Shown piece after piece: positions 12,058 to 22,937 of a stretch of DNA of 64,000 nt (the first letter of the stretch is position 1; every line of letters starts with the position of its first letter). A model generated the notes under the pieces. The model was not told the origin of the DNA. It did no database searches and was given only the letters and a program-made list of their open reading frames with translations. The stretch covers positions 657,017,676 to 657,081,675 of the forward strand of contig CM048744.1 of the NCBI GenBank assembly GCA_026315105.1, given 5' to 3'. The DNA comes from Locusta migratoria. Lineage: Eukaryota > Arthropoda > Insecta > Orthoptera > Acrididae. Both the position numbers and the translations under genes were made by a program.

Positions 12058-12240
12058 GAGGTCCGTACACTTTGGACGCTCAGACACGAGAGTCTCTCTT
12101 CCGAGGTCCTTACCCCTAGGACACACAAACAGGAGTCTCCCGAGGTCCGTGCACTTCGGACGCTCAGACACGAGTGACTGTTTGAGCTCCGTACACTTCG
12201 GACGCTCAAACCGGAGTCTTCCGAGGTCCGTACCCCTCTC
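12058..12240. repeat. degenerate minisatellite, units 45/39/42/39 bp
   Basis: Units begin GAGGTCCG or a close variant at 12058, 12103, 12142, 12184 and 12223. Three contain a short hairpin-like core (GTCCG...CGGAC). Spacings of 45, 39, 42 and 39 are all multiples of three. The array is open on both strands (SVHFGRSDT-type repeats on plus, SVRSVRTSEDS-type repeats on minus). No known protein is recognised; it may be a non-coding minisatellite or a fragment of a repeat-coding exon. Confidence 0.75.
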
Positions 12241-12260
12241 TCTTTTGTTTCTTTAACGTT

Positions 12261-13360
12261 TACACTCATCATGAATTATGAAACATGATATACTCTTGTT
12301 GATCATTCTCAAGATTTGTAAACAAATATATCTTCAAAATGTGTGAGAAGTATTCATAAAGAATCGCCACATCTGGTTCAGCAGACCGAGAAAACCGCCT
12401 CGATTCACGGGCAAAGTTCTTTCAGAGATCAGTGTACCTGTAAGGAGCATATTGGTGTGGGGGAGAGGTAGGGGGGAAGCGGAGACGGAACTGGGAGGTG
12501 ACCCATGGATTTTTATTTTCGTACACAAAGTGTCTGCAGAAATTGAAGGTTTCATCGTTGAATATTCTGTGGTACAATAGGTGGTGCCCTGTACTGCAAA
12601 TAAGTAACGGGAAACTTTGGTGTCAAGGTGAAATCTCGGTTCCTGTGAATATCTACAAGCCAATGAGTATCCTGTCTTTCAAGTGGGATGAAATTCATAT
12701 GAACTTTGTTGTACAAGTGGTAGCGTTGTTTGATGGAACTCGGCCTCTGCCCTGCCTGGGGCCACATTTCCTCGATATAAAATAGTTTGCCGAAGCTCAA
12801 TCCCCCTCAGCCTTAGGTGGCGTGTGGCTTTCCTTTCTCCCCTTGTGTCGGCTGTGTCCCGGCGGTTGGCGCCCTTCCCCTGTGGCAGACTTGTGAGACG
12901 CGGCGCCAGTAATGGAATAGCGGCCGCCTGGGGCGCCTGTCGACGCCGGCGTCTGTGCTCAGAGGACGATGAAGCCGCTGGGACAGCCAAAGAGCCCAGG
13001 CACATTTTCTGCTACACTAGGCTCCATGTAGCACACAACACAAACTCCCTCTACGTCATGGCAAGAGTTGAACCTATTCCTGACGTGTAACCTTGTCAGC
13101 CTTATGTATCTAACAGTAAACAATACGAAGAAAAGTGTCTTGGAATAAATAGCAATGCTCTGCCATCTGATACTAATTCAGTTTCTTCCAGCATAACCAG
13201 AATAGAATACACATGTCTAGTTTCACAAACTACGCTGCAGTTGTAGTTTTTGGTGTATCTACAGCTTTCTACTAGCTACATAAATACCACGCAACTCACG
13301 CTGCCTTTCTGATACAACAGCTAAATTGAGCCTTCTCGGGCTCAGATTTCCGGTGGTCAC
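12261..13360. other. no gene recognised; GC-rich patch 12820-13000
   Basis: Open frames of about 80-110 residues overlap on both strands, with no recognised family. 12820-13000 is GC-rich and CpG-containing; its origin is unknown. Confidence 0.35.
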
Positions 13361-13871
13361 CTCCTTACTTGCTGGCGCCTTATCGATCTCGTTGTGTCCG
13401 TTGATGGCGCTATGTTGGTCACCGCGATCGCCCTATCTTTGCTCCCCCACGAGGCATGACGTGTGAGTTGTGGACGGTTGGTCCGAGAGCAAGGACGGCG
13501 GACGTCTCTGATAAGGAAGACTTTCCATGGGCTTGGGTTGTCGCCGCTAGGGCAGGCGCCAGCGGTACTTGAGTGTTTGGAGTTAGCGCAGAGAGAGAGA
13601 GAGCTGGAGGGCGGAACCCGCCGTTGCTCCGCTGTGCGAATGAAGAGGCAAGTCGACCGAACCTCTTGTTAATTCAGATCAACGAGTACTTCTGGAGGCG
13701 CATGTTGTAGATCTCACGGTTCTTATTACGCCCTTCAGTGCGGTTCCCCAGGGCACGGTCTTACGCATTTGTAGGGCCTTATTCCTTCCGTGTTGTCCCG
13801 TTTTGCCACATTCTTTCCCCATTCCGCACAGTCGTTCTTTTCAATGGGTCTCAGTTCTTATATCGGCTAGG
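13361..13871. other. GC-rich segment upstream of a MITE
   Basis: CpG-containing sequence with a (GA)n run near 13591. No open frame resembles a known protein. It may be an LTR or CpG island; undecided. Confidence 0.3.
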
Positions 13872-13879
13872 GCTTAGAC

Positions 13880-14367
13880 AAGAGATGGGCGCAAATCGGC
13901 TCAATGAGCAGCGCTCCGGCTCAGGCCGGAGAAAGAGCAGCGTTCGCGCTCGGCCGGTAGTTATCCTAGTTGCCGCTAGAGGTCTGCATGCTTGCTGGCG
14001 CACGTAGTTCGCTCTTTATAAGATATTTGCCGGCTCGACTGCACGCGCTGGTCATTTTAGAGAAGAGTTTCCAGTATTATGTTTATAAGTTACTTATTTA
14101 TAAGCATAATAGCATTTTTCAGGCGATGCCCCTAGCAGTGGAATCTGTTCATTCTCGTTGGATACTAAAGAGTTTGCACTATTACCTTTATGAGTTATTT
14201 TCTAACGCACTCAGCCAGGTGCATTTCTGCGGCCACATGAGCACGTTGGCTGTGCATAGCGCCATTTCTTTCAGCAGGAACTACGTGATGGACGCCAGCT
14301 GCTCGCGGCTCTACTCCCGCTCAGGCAGGCGGCTCCGAGAGCGCGGCTCGCTCATTGCTCACCTCTG
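13880..14367. mobile_element. hAT-like MITE, 488 bp, 8-bp target duplication
   Basis: GCTTAGAC occurs at 13872-13879 and again at 14368-14375, an 8-bp duplication as hAT transposases make. The element starts AAGAGATGGGC and ends GCTCACCTCTG, which inverted reads CAGAGGTGAGC: 11-bp imperfect terminal inverted repeats of hAT type. Just inside each end are GC-rich GAGC/GCTC-rich segments (13895-13965 and 14290-14355). No transposase is encoded, so it would depend on an autonomous partner. The 157-residue frame crossing its right end is a shadow. Confidence 0.85.
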
Positions 14368-14375
14368 GCTTAGAC

Positions 14376-14799
14376 TATGTGTTTTACCCCTTCCTCAACG
14401 GTGGATTAATCGTACCGGCACGCATTTCTTTGAAATCTCCTAAAACGTTGTGTCATATGAATGCATGGAGGTGAACTAAGTTTGGTGTTAACTGTTTTCA
14501 ATTTTAGTGTTTGAAATTGAAGCCGAGTTGTTACCTTCCATACATTGTAGAAATTAAACGGCACACAGGCTAGCATATTAGACAGTGTTTGATAAATGCT
14601 CCCAGGCATTGTTAAATTTTAGATTACTTAAACCTAGCGTATGTTGCAGTGTCTTTGGGAAATGCTACCAGCTATTGTTAAATTTTGCAAGTATTTAAAG
14701 AGTGCCCATTGCTTGTAAATTCATATCATAATTATATTTTACATATTGAAGTATGCGGCATTTTAAGTCCCGGCCACCTTTTCGTCCAGCGATTCGGTA
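14376..14799. other. no feature recognised
   Basis: A local near-duplication (GAAATGCTACCAGCTATTG versus AAATGCTCCCAGGCATTG, about 14593 and 14659) is the only structure seen. Confidence 0.35.
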
Positions 14800-15790
14800 C
14801 TTCCTCTCCTTTATATTCCAACAACGGTCAGATTTTTCGTCTTTCATTATGGTGATCATGTTCAAAATGTTCAAATGTTTGTAATTCTATCGGACCAAAC
14901 TGCGTAGTCATCAGTCCGTATCTTACAAACTACTTAAACCTAGGTAAACTAACCTAAGGACAACACACACACCCATGCCCCAGGGAGGACTCGAACCTCC
15001 ACGGCGAGCAACCGCGAGCTCCGTAGCGAGACGGTTTAGACCGCTCGGCTACTCCACCGCAGCCATGTTGATCATGTCTCCATATGTAGGTGGGTGATAA
15101 CAAAAAAATATGTTAACAGTCGAAAAAAACAGTTGGTGAAAGAAATTTCGCAAAAAAATGTCGCCTCAGCGAATAACACCTCTATTTTAAAGATTTCCAC
15201 ACCAACTCGTGCACCATTTCCGTGGCACTGTCTCCATTATATCGCGATAATACAAAAGATATGCTCTTCTCTAAAGTTTCTCTAAAACTTTCGTCAATCC
15301 GACCAGGTGCGCATCCCACAATGTGCAGAAATATTCCGAAATAGGACGCACAAGTGTTGTGTACACTGCTCCTTTAGTAGAACTGTTGCTTCTTCTAAGT
15401 GTTCTGTTAGTGAAACGTAGCCTTTCTTTCTCCTACTCTGCGATATTTTCTGCGAGTTCTCTCCAATGAAAGATGTTCGTAATTATTATTCGCAAGTATT
15501 TTTTAGAATTTACAACTGCATATTTCATTAGTTTATAATGTAAATGAAGTTTAACGAATTTCTTTTAGTGTTCATATGGATGTTTTCACCCTTTTCATTA
15601 TTTAGGGGTCAATTGCCAATTTTTTCGCCATGCAGATATATTACCGAATTCGCTTTGCAGTTGCTTTTTCTCTTCTGGTGACTTGACTAACCGTCAAATG
15701 ACAGCATTATCTGCAGTCTAAAAGAGCCGTTCCCATTGTCTCCTAAATCGTTTATAAAGATGAGGAACAACAGGGGCCTACAACACTAAT
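14800..15790 (-). pseudogene. CR1-like LINE 3' half, copy 1, interrupted by a SINE
   Basis: Compared with copy 2 (16470-17135) the same blocks appear in order: CATGTCTCC.TA.GTAGGTG, CATTTCCGTG, ATGCTCTTCTCTAAA, TTAGTGTTCATATGGATG. The reverse strand carries the end of a reverse transcriptase including LTP near 15610. Stops and indels are frequent. The SINE at 14862-15068 splits it at a TGATCATGT site. Confidence 0.7.
14862..15068 (-). mobile_element. SINE-B inserted into a LINE, 9-bp target duplication
   Basis: SINE-B has the same body and tail as SINE-A but a different tRNA-like head (GGTGGAGTAGCCGAGCGGTC). Here the B box (GGTTCGAGTCC on minus) and head are intact up to 15068. TGATCATGT flanks it at 14853-14861 and 15069-15077. 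It is younger than the LINE it interrupts. Confidence 0.92.
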
Positions 15791-16357
15791 TAATGGGTAT
15801 ATATTATTTAATCTGAGGCTGTAGGGACAAAACTGAGGCACTCAAAGTTGTGAAACCATAGAGACAGTGGAAAGGCTAGACAAAATTGCGATGTTACGAT
15901 TACAAATATGGTAACGAAACAAGAGCAGCTCTTTAATTTCCTGCCTGCTGCAGTCATTCATGGGGGAGGCTCCGTACTGATGTTGGCGTGTATATCGCGT
16001 TATTTAAATGTTTCTATCATTATGTTCTCCAGTCGCAAAACTGTAAATAAATATGTCACCATCTTCGTCAATAAACTAAATACTGTAACATGTACGAATA
16101 CTGCCATATACCAAAATAATGATCCACCCACACACTTATACAAAAAGGTACATTAGTGCTTTGTACGGTGTCTGTCAAATATCTTATCTGGACAGCAAAA
16201 TCACCGTGTTTAATGTGTACTTTTATGGGGAGTTTTAGAGCTGAGAGGCGAACCTAATTTACAGATCCAACATTGTTTCAGTAAATGGCGGATACTTTGT
16301 TACAAGAACGGGTAATATTTTGCCGGAAACTGCAAAGACACTTTATGAATCTGTAGC
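15791..16357. other. AT-rich, no feature recognised
   Basis: No recognised family. An open frame at 15908-16156 shows short peptide stretches such as GGGSVLML but no assignable domain. Confidence 0.35.
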
Positions 16358-16469
16358 GATATTTTCACTCTGGAGCGGACTGTGCGCCGATATGAAATTC
16401 CCTGGTAGAGTAAAACTTGGTGTCGGAACCGGGACTCGAACCTAGCACCTTAGCCTTTCGCGGGCAAGC
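16358..16469 (-). mobile_element. SINE-D fragment, truncated in the tRNA head
   Basis: SINE-D carries an Ala/Lys-like head (GGGATAGCTCAGTCGGTAGAG) and a body containing TTTTAATCTGCCAGGAAGTTTC. This minus-strand copy keeps body and B box (GGGACTCGAACC at about 16431) but ends in the anticodon region at CGCGGGCAAGCG, directly against the 3' end of the next LINE. Confidence 0.75.
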
Positions 16470-17135
16470 GTTCATCTACATCTACATAGATATTCTGCAA
16501 ATCGCATTCAAGTGCCTGGCAGAGGGTGCATTAACCACTTTCATAACTTTTCTCTACCGTTCCATTCTCTAATAGCGCGTGGTAAGAAAGAACACCTAAA
16601 TCGTTCCGTTTCTCTTATTTCATTGGGATGGTCATGTCTCCCTAAGTAGGTGCATGGTAGCAAAATATTTTCACAATCAGAAGTAAAAGTGAAACTTCGC
16701 AAACTGATCACGCCGCAATGAATAACGTCTTTCTTTTAATGATTTCCACACCAATCTGTGCAACATTTCCGTGACGCTTTCCCCCCGTAACCTGATAAAA
16801 CAAAACGAGCTGCCCTTCTCTAAACCTTCTCAATATCTTCCGTCAGTCCCACCAGGAGAGGACACACAAGTGTGATGTAGGCAGTCTCTTTGGTGGAGCT
16901 GGTGCATCTTCTTAGCGTTCTGCCAACGAAACGTAACCTTTGGTTCGCCTTCCCCACGATATTTTCTGTGTGTCTCTCCGGTCAAAGTTGTTCGTAATTG
17001 TAACTCCTAGGTATTTGGCAGAATCTACGACCTTAAGGTTTGACTGATTTACCGCATAATTGAAGTTCAGCGGATTTCTTTTAGTGGTCATGTGTATTCC
17101 ACGCAAGAAAATATGTTTATCCCTTTTCTTGCGAT
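16470..17135 (-). pseudogene. CR1-like LINE 3' half, copy 2
   Basis: The reverse strand encodes KYLGVTI and VSLAER-type sequence typical of the region after the reverse transcriptase palm (about 16912-17106). It ends 3' with a TACATC-repeat tail at 16475-16490, the hexamer-like terminus usual for this LINE type. Truncated at its 5' end near 17135. Stops beyond the 64-residue frame show it is dead. Confidence 0.75.
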
Positions 17136-17840
17136 TTTAAATTTTCTTTAAAAATTTTATTATTTGCACTAATACATACGATATCGATATCAGAGACTCA
17201 AGAACAAATGTAAACATCTTTGTATGCGCATTCTTTGAAAGGAAGCTAAGAAAATCTCTCACTGTTAATCAGCAGTAGTCAGTCGTTGATTAGCATTCGC
17301 TGTGTGTGGAACATATCTGTTCCGACCTACAATAATGAATAAATTTTGTGAAAGTATAAACCTAAATGTTCGTGTGATTGATTTTATTAAGTGGCGTGAA
17401 GATATTCCTACGCAAGTTTCATTACGTAATTAATGATTTGTACACTGAACTAAAGACAAAGGTGAGACAAGAAAAGGTTTCGGTGTAATTGGCGATCGAC
17501 GTCAATCATAGGATCGTCTACCTGCACTTATTAAGTGTGCAAATATTAATGTATTGTCTTGTTGTTTTCATGAAACAACAACAGTTACAAAATTGTGGTA
17601 GCAAACCGCCTCATCATCTGACTATGCATTCAAAACGAAGTTTCTTTGTAAGATCCGGAATTAGATGGGAGTGAAAACTGAAGACAGAACAGGTCATAAG
17701 GGCCTAAACTCAGAATTGCGGAAGAAGCAAAACATCTTGCAACAGACAACAGTAAAATGTGCAAATGATAGAGGAAGGAAGAAGGATTAGGAAGGAAAGG
17801 ATTTACAGAGGCTGCTTTAGGGCATTGAAATGAAACAATG
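17136..17840. other. AT-rich, no feature recognised
   Basis: 17755-17800 is purine-rich (GGAAGGAAGAAGG), a possible start of the composite repeat that follows. Confidence 0.35.
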
Positions 17841-17854
17841 GCCACTAGTGAAAA

Positions 17855-18165
17855 CGTGAGCCCGACCGGGAATCGAACCCGGGTCTCCCGCTTTGGGTCA
17901 GCGGTCGTCTTAACCACTTGGCCACCCGTGCTCGCCTCCTGGCCGTCTCAAATTCCCACATGTCGCACGCTATGGCTGTAGCGCCCCTATCGTCCACGCC
18001 CTCTTACACTCGCCATTACGGATTTCCGAGCGAGGTCGAACGCATGACCGCATCTACGGTGAAGGAATTGAAGTTGATGCCGTCTTCGCGTCTGAATATC
18101 TATTGTTTTGGTGTGGTGTCTGTTCTCTCGGACATGTCCGAATGAACAGACACCACACCAAAATA
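17855..18165 (-). mobile_element. tRNA-like composite repeat with terminal hairpin
   Basis: On minus, 17858-17932 reads GAGCACGGGTGGCCAAGTGG, TTAAGACGACC, then a GGGTTCGATTCCC T-arm and a 3' end pairing with the 5' end except for one A/C mismatch. The anticodon-like loop has A where tRNAs have U33, so it is a tRNA-derived head rather than a functional tRNA. At the other end, 18106-18125 and 18144-18163 are perfect 20-base inverted arms enclosing CGGACATGTCCG, itself palindromic. Whether head and hairpin form one element is inferred. Confidence 0.6.
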
Positions 18166-19080
18166 ATAAACAGTGAAATGATATTCTAGAGAACGGTGAA
18201 TGAGAATTGCACAGCTAAGTAATTATTTTCTTAAGCGTCTACTTTCTTCACCAGAGTTCCATCTCTGAAGAACGATACGTAGTGACTTGAGCATTAATAC
18301 CGGGTTCTTAAGGAACTTCTGCGACAGTAAGGTAGCGACGGAAAACGGCGTGCCTAGCCAAAGTCGATTGTGTAGAGCACTCTGATGTGCTGCCAGCAGC
18401 GGGAAGAACGAAATTCATGGCGACGTGGAGGCCATTATGGGAGAGCCACTCTCGTATCCTGCAGGGACTCCGTGGGATTTGCAGACCGAGCTGCTTCAAT
18501 ATTGAATCCGTTAAAAATTTCAGGAGGCGGCGTCTGGCGGTGGCCCCTAGCCCCTCCTCCGCTGCAACCCGCCGAGCGAACCACGCACCTACATCGGTAC
18601 TCACTGCTGCTGCTGCCGCTTAAACTTAATGCACGGAGAGTTCCGGGGAAAGCACTGCAAATGGAACGAATGTATTCACGTCAGGTCAGACAAAAGTGAG
18701 TGGGAAATCTGCGTGGAAGAGAAGTGTCATCGGTACAATCTACGGAGTTAACTCAAAAATTATACTGTTGTGAATATTATATTCAATTTTCCTGAATGTG
18801 ATATTAGCAGTTGCATTTTGTGTTCGATTGGGTTAATCCTACGGCTAATACTGTTGTTAAAAGCTATACGCATATCAATATTATTAATTTAAGTGGACTT
18901 TGTGCTGTTTTATGGCTTAGATTACCGTATGTTATATTACATCACTTGTTGTTTTTCGTTGACGCTGTCGTCTCGCCTGGCGATGTTTTTTTCTGAAACA
19001 TTAATAATTTGACCAGGGTTCTTATGTGTTAAAGGAATGATATATTAAATTGAATAAACTATTCATCGCAAAAATTCACT
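18166..19080. other. no gene recognised; GC-rich patch 18380-18640
   Basis: Overlapping open frames at 18308-18699 on both strands look like Ser/Arg-rich shadows. Nothing identifiable. Confidence 0.35.
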
Positions 19081-19272
19081 GCCGCAGCGGAGTGGCCGAG
19101 TGCATTGAGGCGCTATGCTCAGAAGCGCGAGGCCACTCGCCGTCGCGGGTTCGAATCCCCCCTTGGCCATGGATGTTTGTCCTGTGTTTACTATAAGTTA
19201 GTTTGTAGGTAGTTTGTACGTTTAGGAAATGATGACGCCGCAGATAAGTTCCTTAAGCTTTACAAAGCATTG
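19081..19272 (+). mobile_element. SINE-C, 3' shortened
   Basis: SINE-C shares the A/B body but has a third head (GCCGCAGCGGAGTGGCCGAG). The B box GGTTCGAATCC is intact near 19149. The body reaches TTACAAAGCATTGG and lacks the usual ACATTTGAACATTTT tail. No target duplication found. Confidence 0.85.
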
Positions 19273-21745
19273 GATCCACGACCAACACTGACCGTTGTGA
19301 GTCCAAGATTAGGTATAGACTAAAACGTAAATATAATGTCCGCGCAATTTATACATCGCGGTTCCCGCTAGAATGATATAAAAATGTATTTTAATATAGT
19401 TTCTTAGTAACATAATCTGTTACGCATAAATGATCCACCAAAAACAAGAAATATGTAAAATTATTTAGTATAAAACAAAAGTACGTACGTAACAGATAAA
19501 AACAGAAATCATTCGTATAGTAATTTACGACCAGAGCAGTGTCGGAATTTTTTTACCAAATTTAGATAGGACAATTTATGGCAATAACAAAACTTTGAGG
19601 TAAGCAGATCATGACAAATCGTTAAGTGGATTACAAACGACATCGGGAAATATTAGTCTTAAAATCTGTTAACAAAAGTGAATTATTGCACAATATTATT
19701 ACAAGATTTTACAAAGAATAATAATTTAACAAAGTGATCTAACAAACAATGTTATTGTTATTGTTATAATATATGAAAGTATTCTGTAAGTAATTCATAG
19801 ATTTGCATAATAAGGCTTCTATCACATACGCTATCCTGATCTTCACTTTACTAATCAAGCTAATTCCTTGGGGTTAAATTAATTACAACTTCCATATTTG
19901 TTTTTTAACGACCATGAAAACAGGCAATCGTGTTCACATAAAATAATTCGTAAAGAAAAGCATAACAGAGTGCAAGGCAGTTTCTCGAGTATCATTGCTT
20001 ACAATTTCTTCGTCGCAACAAAATTTATCAAGACAGTACATCCTAAGGCGTTCTTAGAGTTTCCAACATTTTGGAATTTAATAGTTATTGGCATAACTAG
20101 TACAAAAATGAGTATTTGTGAAACGAGGTCAATTTTATCGATTTATGGCAGCAGCAGTGAAATCGTGAAAAATTGTAGGCACACAATGCGATTGAATGAA
20201 CACGTACCAAGGCATTGCAAATTTAAAATAACAGTTTGAAATTGTAAATATTTCGCGGACCATATTTTAGCTCCAGCGGGCCACTGATGGTCCTAAGCAA
20301 ATAGATTCAGAACTAATGATTTAAGCCAAGATTTATTTATTGTACGCAGAAATGTTTCAATATAGTTTGCAACATTTCGGCACTCTTCATAACTACTGAA
20401 ATATTTCACTAGTGTATTCTTTCAGTATAACTTTCAACAGTTTTTCCATGACGAGCTGTTTCAGTTTGTGTACACAATGAGTTCCTCTTATTGTCACCAG
20501 TTCCTAAGAAATGCGAAGTAATGTCTACACTGTACACGTGAAGAAGGATGCCACATATGAATATTAATTCTCATATAGATTAACTCAGTGAATTCCGTTC
20601 ATTGCTGCTGTGCGTATTACGAGCATATTTTCGAAGTTTGAAGGTGGTAGTATCGATCGCTTTCGTAATAAATGAATCATTATTTTTGGTAGGGTGATGG
20701 ACGCAAATGATAAATGACCAAATTTCGCACAAGCACCACAATATTAGCGCAGATGTGCTTCACATCTATACTCTGGTTGTACGTACTCTTACAAAGTATA
20801 TGGGAGGCCAGCAGACAAGGAGCTGTCAGGACTTCAGCCTGCAAGTACCCTGGGTGGTCTGGCGTGCTACTTCTATATGTGGACCACACACAGAATTATG
20901 TTAACATGAGGAAATATCACTAGGATATTTGGTTTTTGAAAAATCACACTTAAATTGGTTTCATTGACAGGTTTGGGGCACTAACTGCTGTTCGTGAGAC
21001 ATGTGTTGGCATCATTCTATGTCAGTCTGGAAATGGTTAAAGGGTGCCTGTATATGGCTGAAGAAGGACCTGTATCAGATGAATAAAACCAATTAAAGTG
21101 CAAATAGTTGCTGGTGTTTTAAAATCCAAGTGATTAACAACTTATGTGATGGACAAAATACTAGTCAATGAAATATAAATATTTTTCAGTTTTACTTGTA
21201 AACCTCTGTACAAAAGCCCCTGTACAGAAACGACAAAAAGTTTCTCAGTGTTTAACATAAGAATGGCCTTACAGTCTTGTTATTAGTGTAACAACTGTGC
21301 AATTACATTTCAAATATGGAAAGTCAACAAATCATGACTATTAGACTGCAGTGGGAATTTGTACGTGATTTCGCTTTGGTTCTGTAATAGGTACGGTAGC
21401 TCTGTCCAGTATTCGAATAGTGAAGTCTGCAGTGGCACACAGCTTCCTGCTATGTCGAGAGGTTAGATTGGTGTGTGCACATTATTCGCTAATAAGGGAG
21501 TGTGTCTACGAAGCGTTAACGAGTTTAGAGCATTGCAGGTGATTGTAGTACTTGTCACGGTAGTGTTGATGTTCGTAAATTGTTTCAGTTTAGGTACTGA
21601 CCTGTTTCAGACTGACTGTGTTTCTATCGTGTTTTCGGATTAGTGGCTGGTTAGCCACATACTCGTATGTTCGGAAAATAAGTACTCTTGTTGTTTACTA
21701 GTAAGAATTATTTTAATACATAAATATAAAGATTCAAATGTGAAG
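19273..21745. other. AT-rich, no feature recognised
   Basis: The longest open frame is about 113 residues (19898-20239) with no recognised motif. No repeats recognised. Confidence 0.4.
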
Positions 21746-21900
21746 ATTGAAGGAAGGGAGGAAGAAAGGCTGAGAATCAATGTGCCGTCAACATTGAGTT
21801 CATTTCAAACGGTCAAGGACGGCGACATGACGGTAGAGTCATTTGAATGGGGTCATTGGAAGACTTCAGACAAACCCTAAATCAGGATGGCCGGAAGCGT
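21746..21900 (-). mobile_element. decayed SINE-like fragment
   Basis: The order GGAAGGGAGGAAG, then GGTCATTGGA, then CCCTAAATCAGGATGGCCGGA resembles, from memory, a widespread arthropod tRNA-derived repeat lying on the minus strand. The tRNA-like head beyond 21900 is not preserved. Confidence 0.45.
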
Positions 21901-21976
21901 ACAGGAATCGTGAATGTTCCATCACTGCTGTCTGCTAAACACTGCGGCGGGTCGTTCTCTGCGGAGAGTGGTGGCA

Positions 21977-22001
21977 TGTGTGTGTGTGTGTGTGTGTGTG
22001 T
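21977..22001. repeat. (TG)n microsatellite
   Basis: About twelve uninterrupted TG units. Confidence 0.9.
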
Positions 22002-22890
22002 TTGTAAGAAAACATAAGTGTTTTTCATTTCAGTGATCGGCTCTTTGCCTTTGTCTACAGAAATCATGAGCCACGGCTCCATTTTAGTACTGAATTTCTG
22101 AAATATCTCAATATAATGTAAGATTCTTAACATTTATAATTTACTGGAAACATTGTTATATGCATAAATTCGTAACTACAAGTTTTATGGGCGCAAATAG
22201 CGTCAAAATTTAACGCAATAAAATCAGCCAACGAATCAACAATCATTCGAAGTTGAATTTTTCATCAAATAACCAGTAAAATTTGTATCATTAAGTGTTA
22301 ACGGTATCAATATGAGAGTCGCCAATCGGTTTAACTTTTTTCTTCTTTTTTTGTACTCATTCAACATTAGCGACCTGTTACCATGTGTTCTAAGGCATAT
22401 CATAAACATTAAATCGCCTTTAAATAATTTATTTTATTTATTTATCTTTACTTTCATATACAAGGTTTTAAATAACAAAACTTTTAATCCAATAATTAGA
22501 GACTGAAATATAAATAAAATTTTGATACTTTAAAAAAGGATGTCAAAATAATACGATAAAAGTAAGATAGTTCCATCAACCTATTGTGACTATCAGGGGT
22601 TCTTCGATCTGTTAACGGCCAGTTACAATACATTAGTTAACTGGTAGTTGTAGAGGAACGATTTTCTATTCCCAATAAATGAAGTGCTCGGTCATGTGCA
22701 AGGCATGCTGATGTGTTTCCTACATCGTCGGAAACTTATATTACATTTAGTCAAAGAACTTAAGATTTTACAGCTTTTCTTCCCTGTTCCTTCCAGACCC
22801 TCTTCATTCGTTCGATTTCTTTTTCTTGCTTTCTCAGAAATTATTTGTTTCGACCTTATGGTTAGGAATGGTCAACCCTCTCCGCTTCTG
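22002..22890. other. AT-rich, no feature recognised
   Basis: Nothing beyond short AT-rich frames. Confidence 0.4.
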
Positions 22891-22892
22891 GA

Positions 22893-22937
22893 CCATCTTC
22901 AGTGCTGTCAGCAAGTTCAAAACAGCACTGAAGATGG
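22893..22937. repeat. 15-bp inverted repeat hairpin
   Basis: CCATCTTCAGTGCTG (22893-22907) and CAGCACTGAAGATGG (22923-22937) are perfect inverted arms around a 15-base loop. It may mark the centre of a decayed foldback repeat, since outer arms are not visible. Confidence 0.8.

Noticed and set aside
13970..14443. 157-codon frame
   Set aside because: It begins inside the hAT-like MITE and crosses its right end, so it cannot be a conserved gene.
17858..17932. Possible functional tRNA gene on the minus strand
   Set aside because: Cloverleaf largely pairs, but the acceptor has an A/C mismatch and the anticodon loop lacks U33; it sits in a composite repeat.
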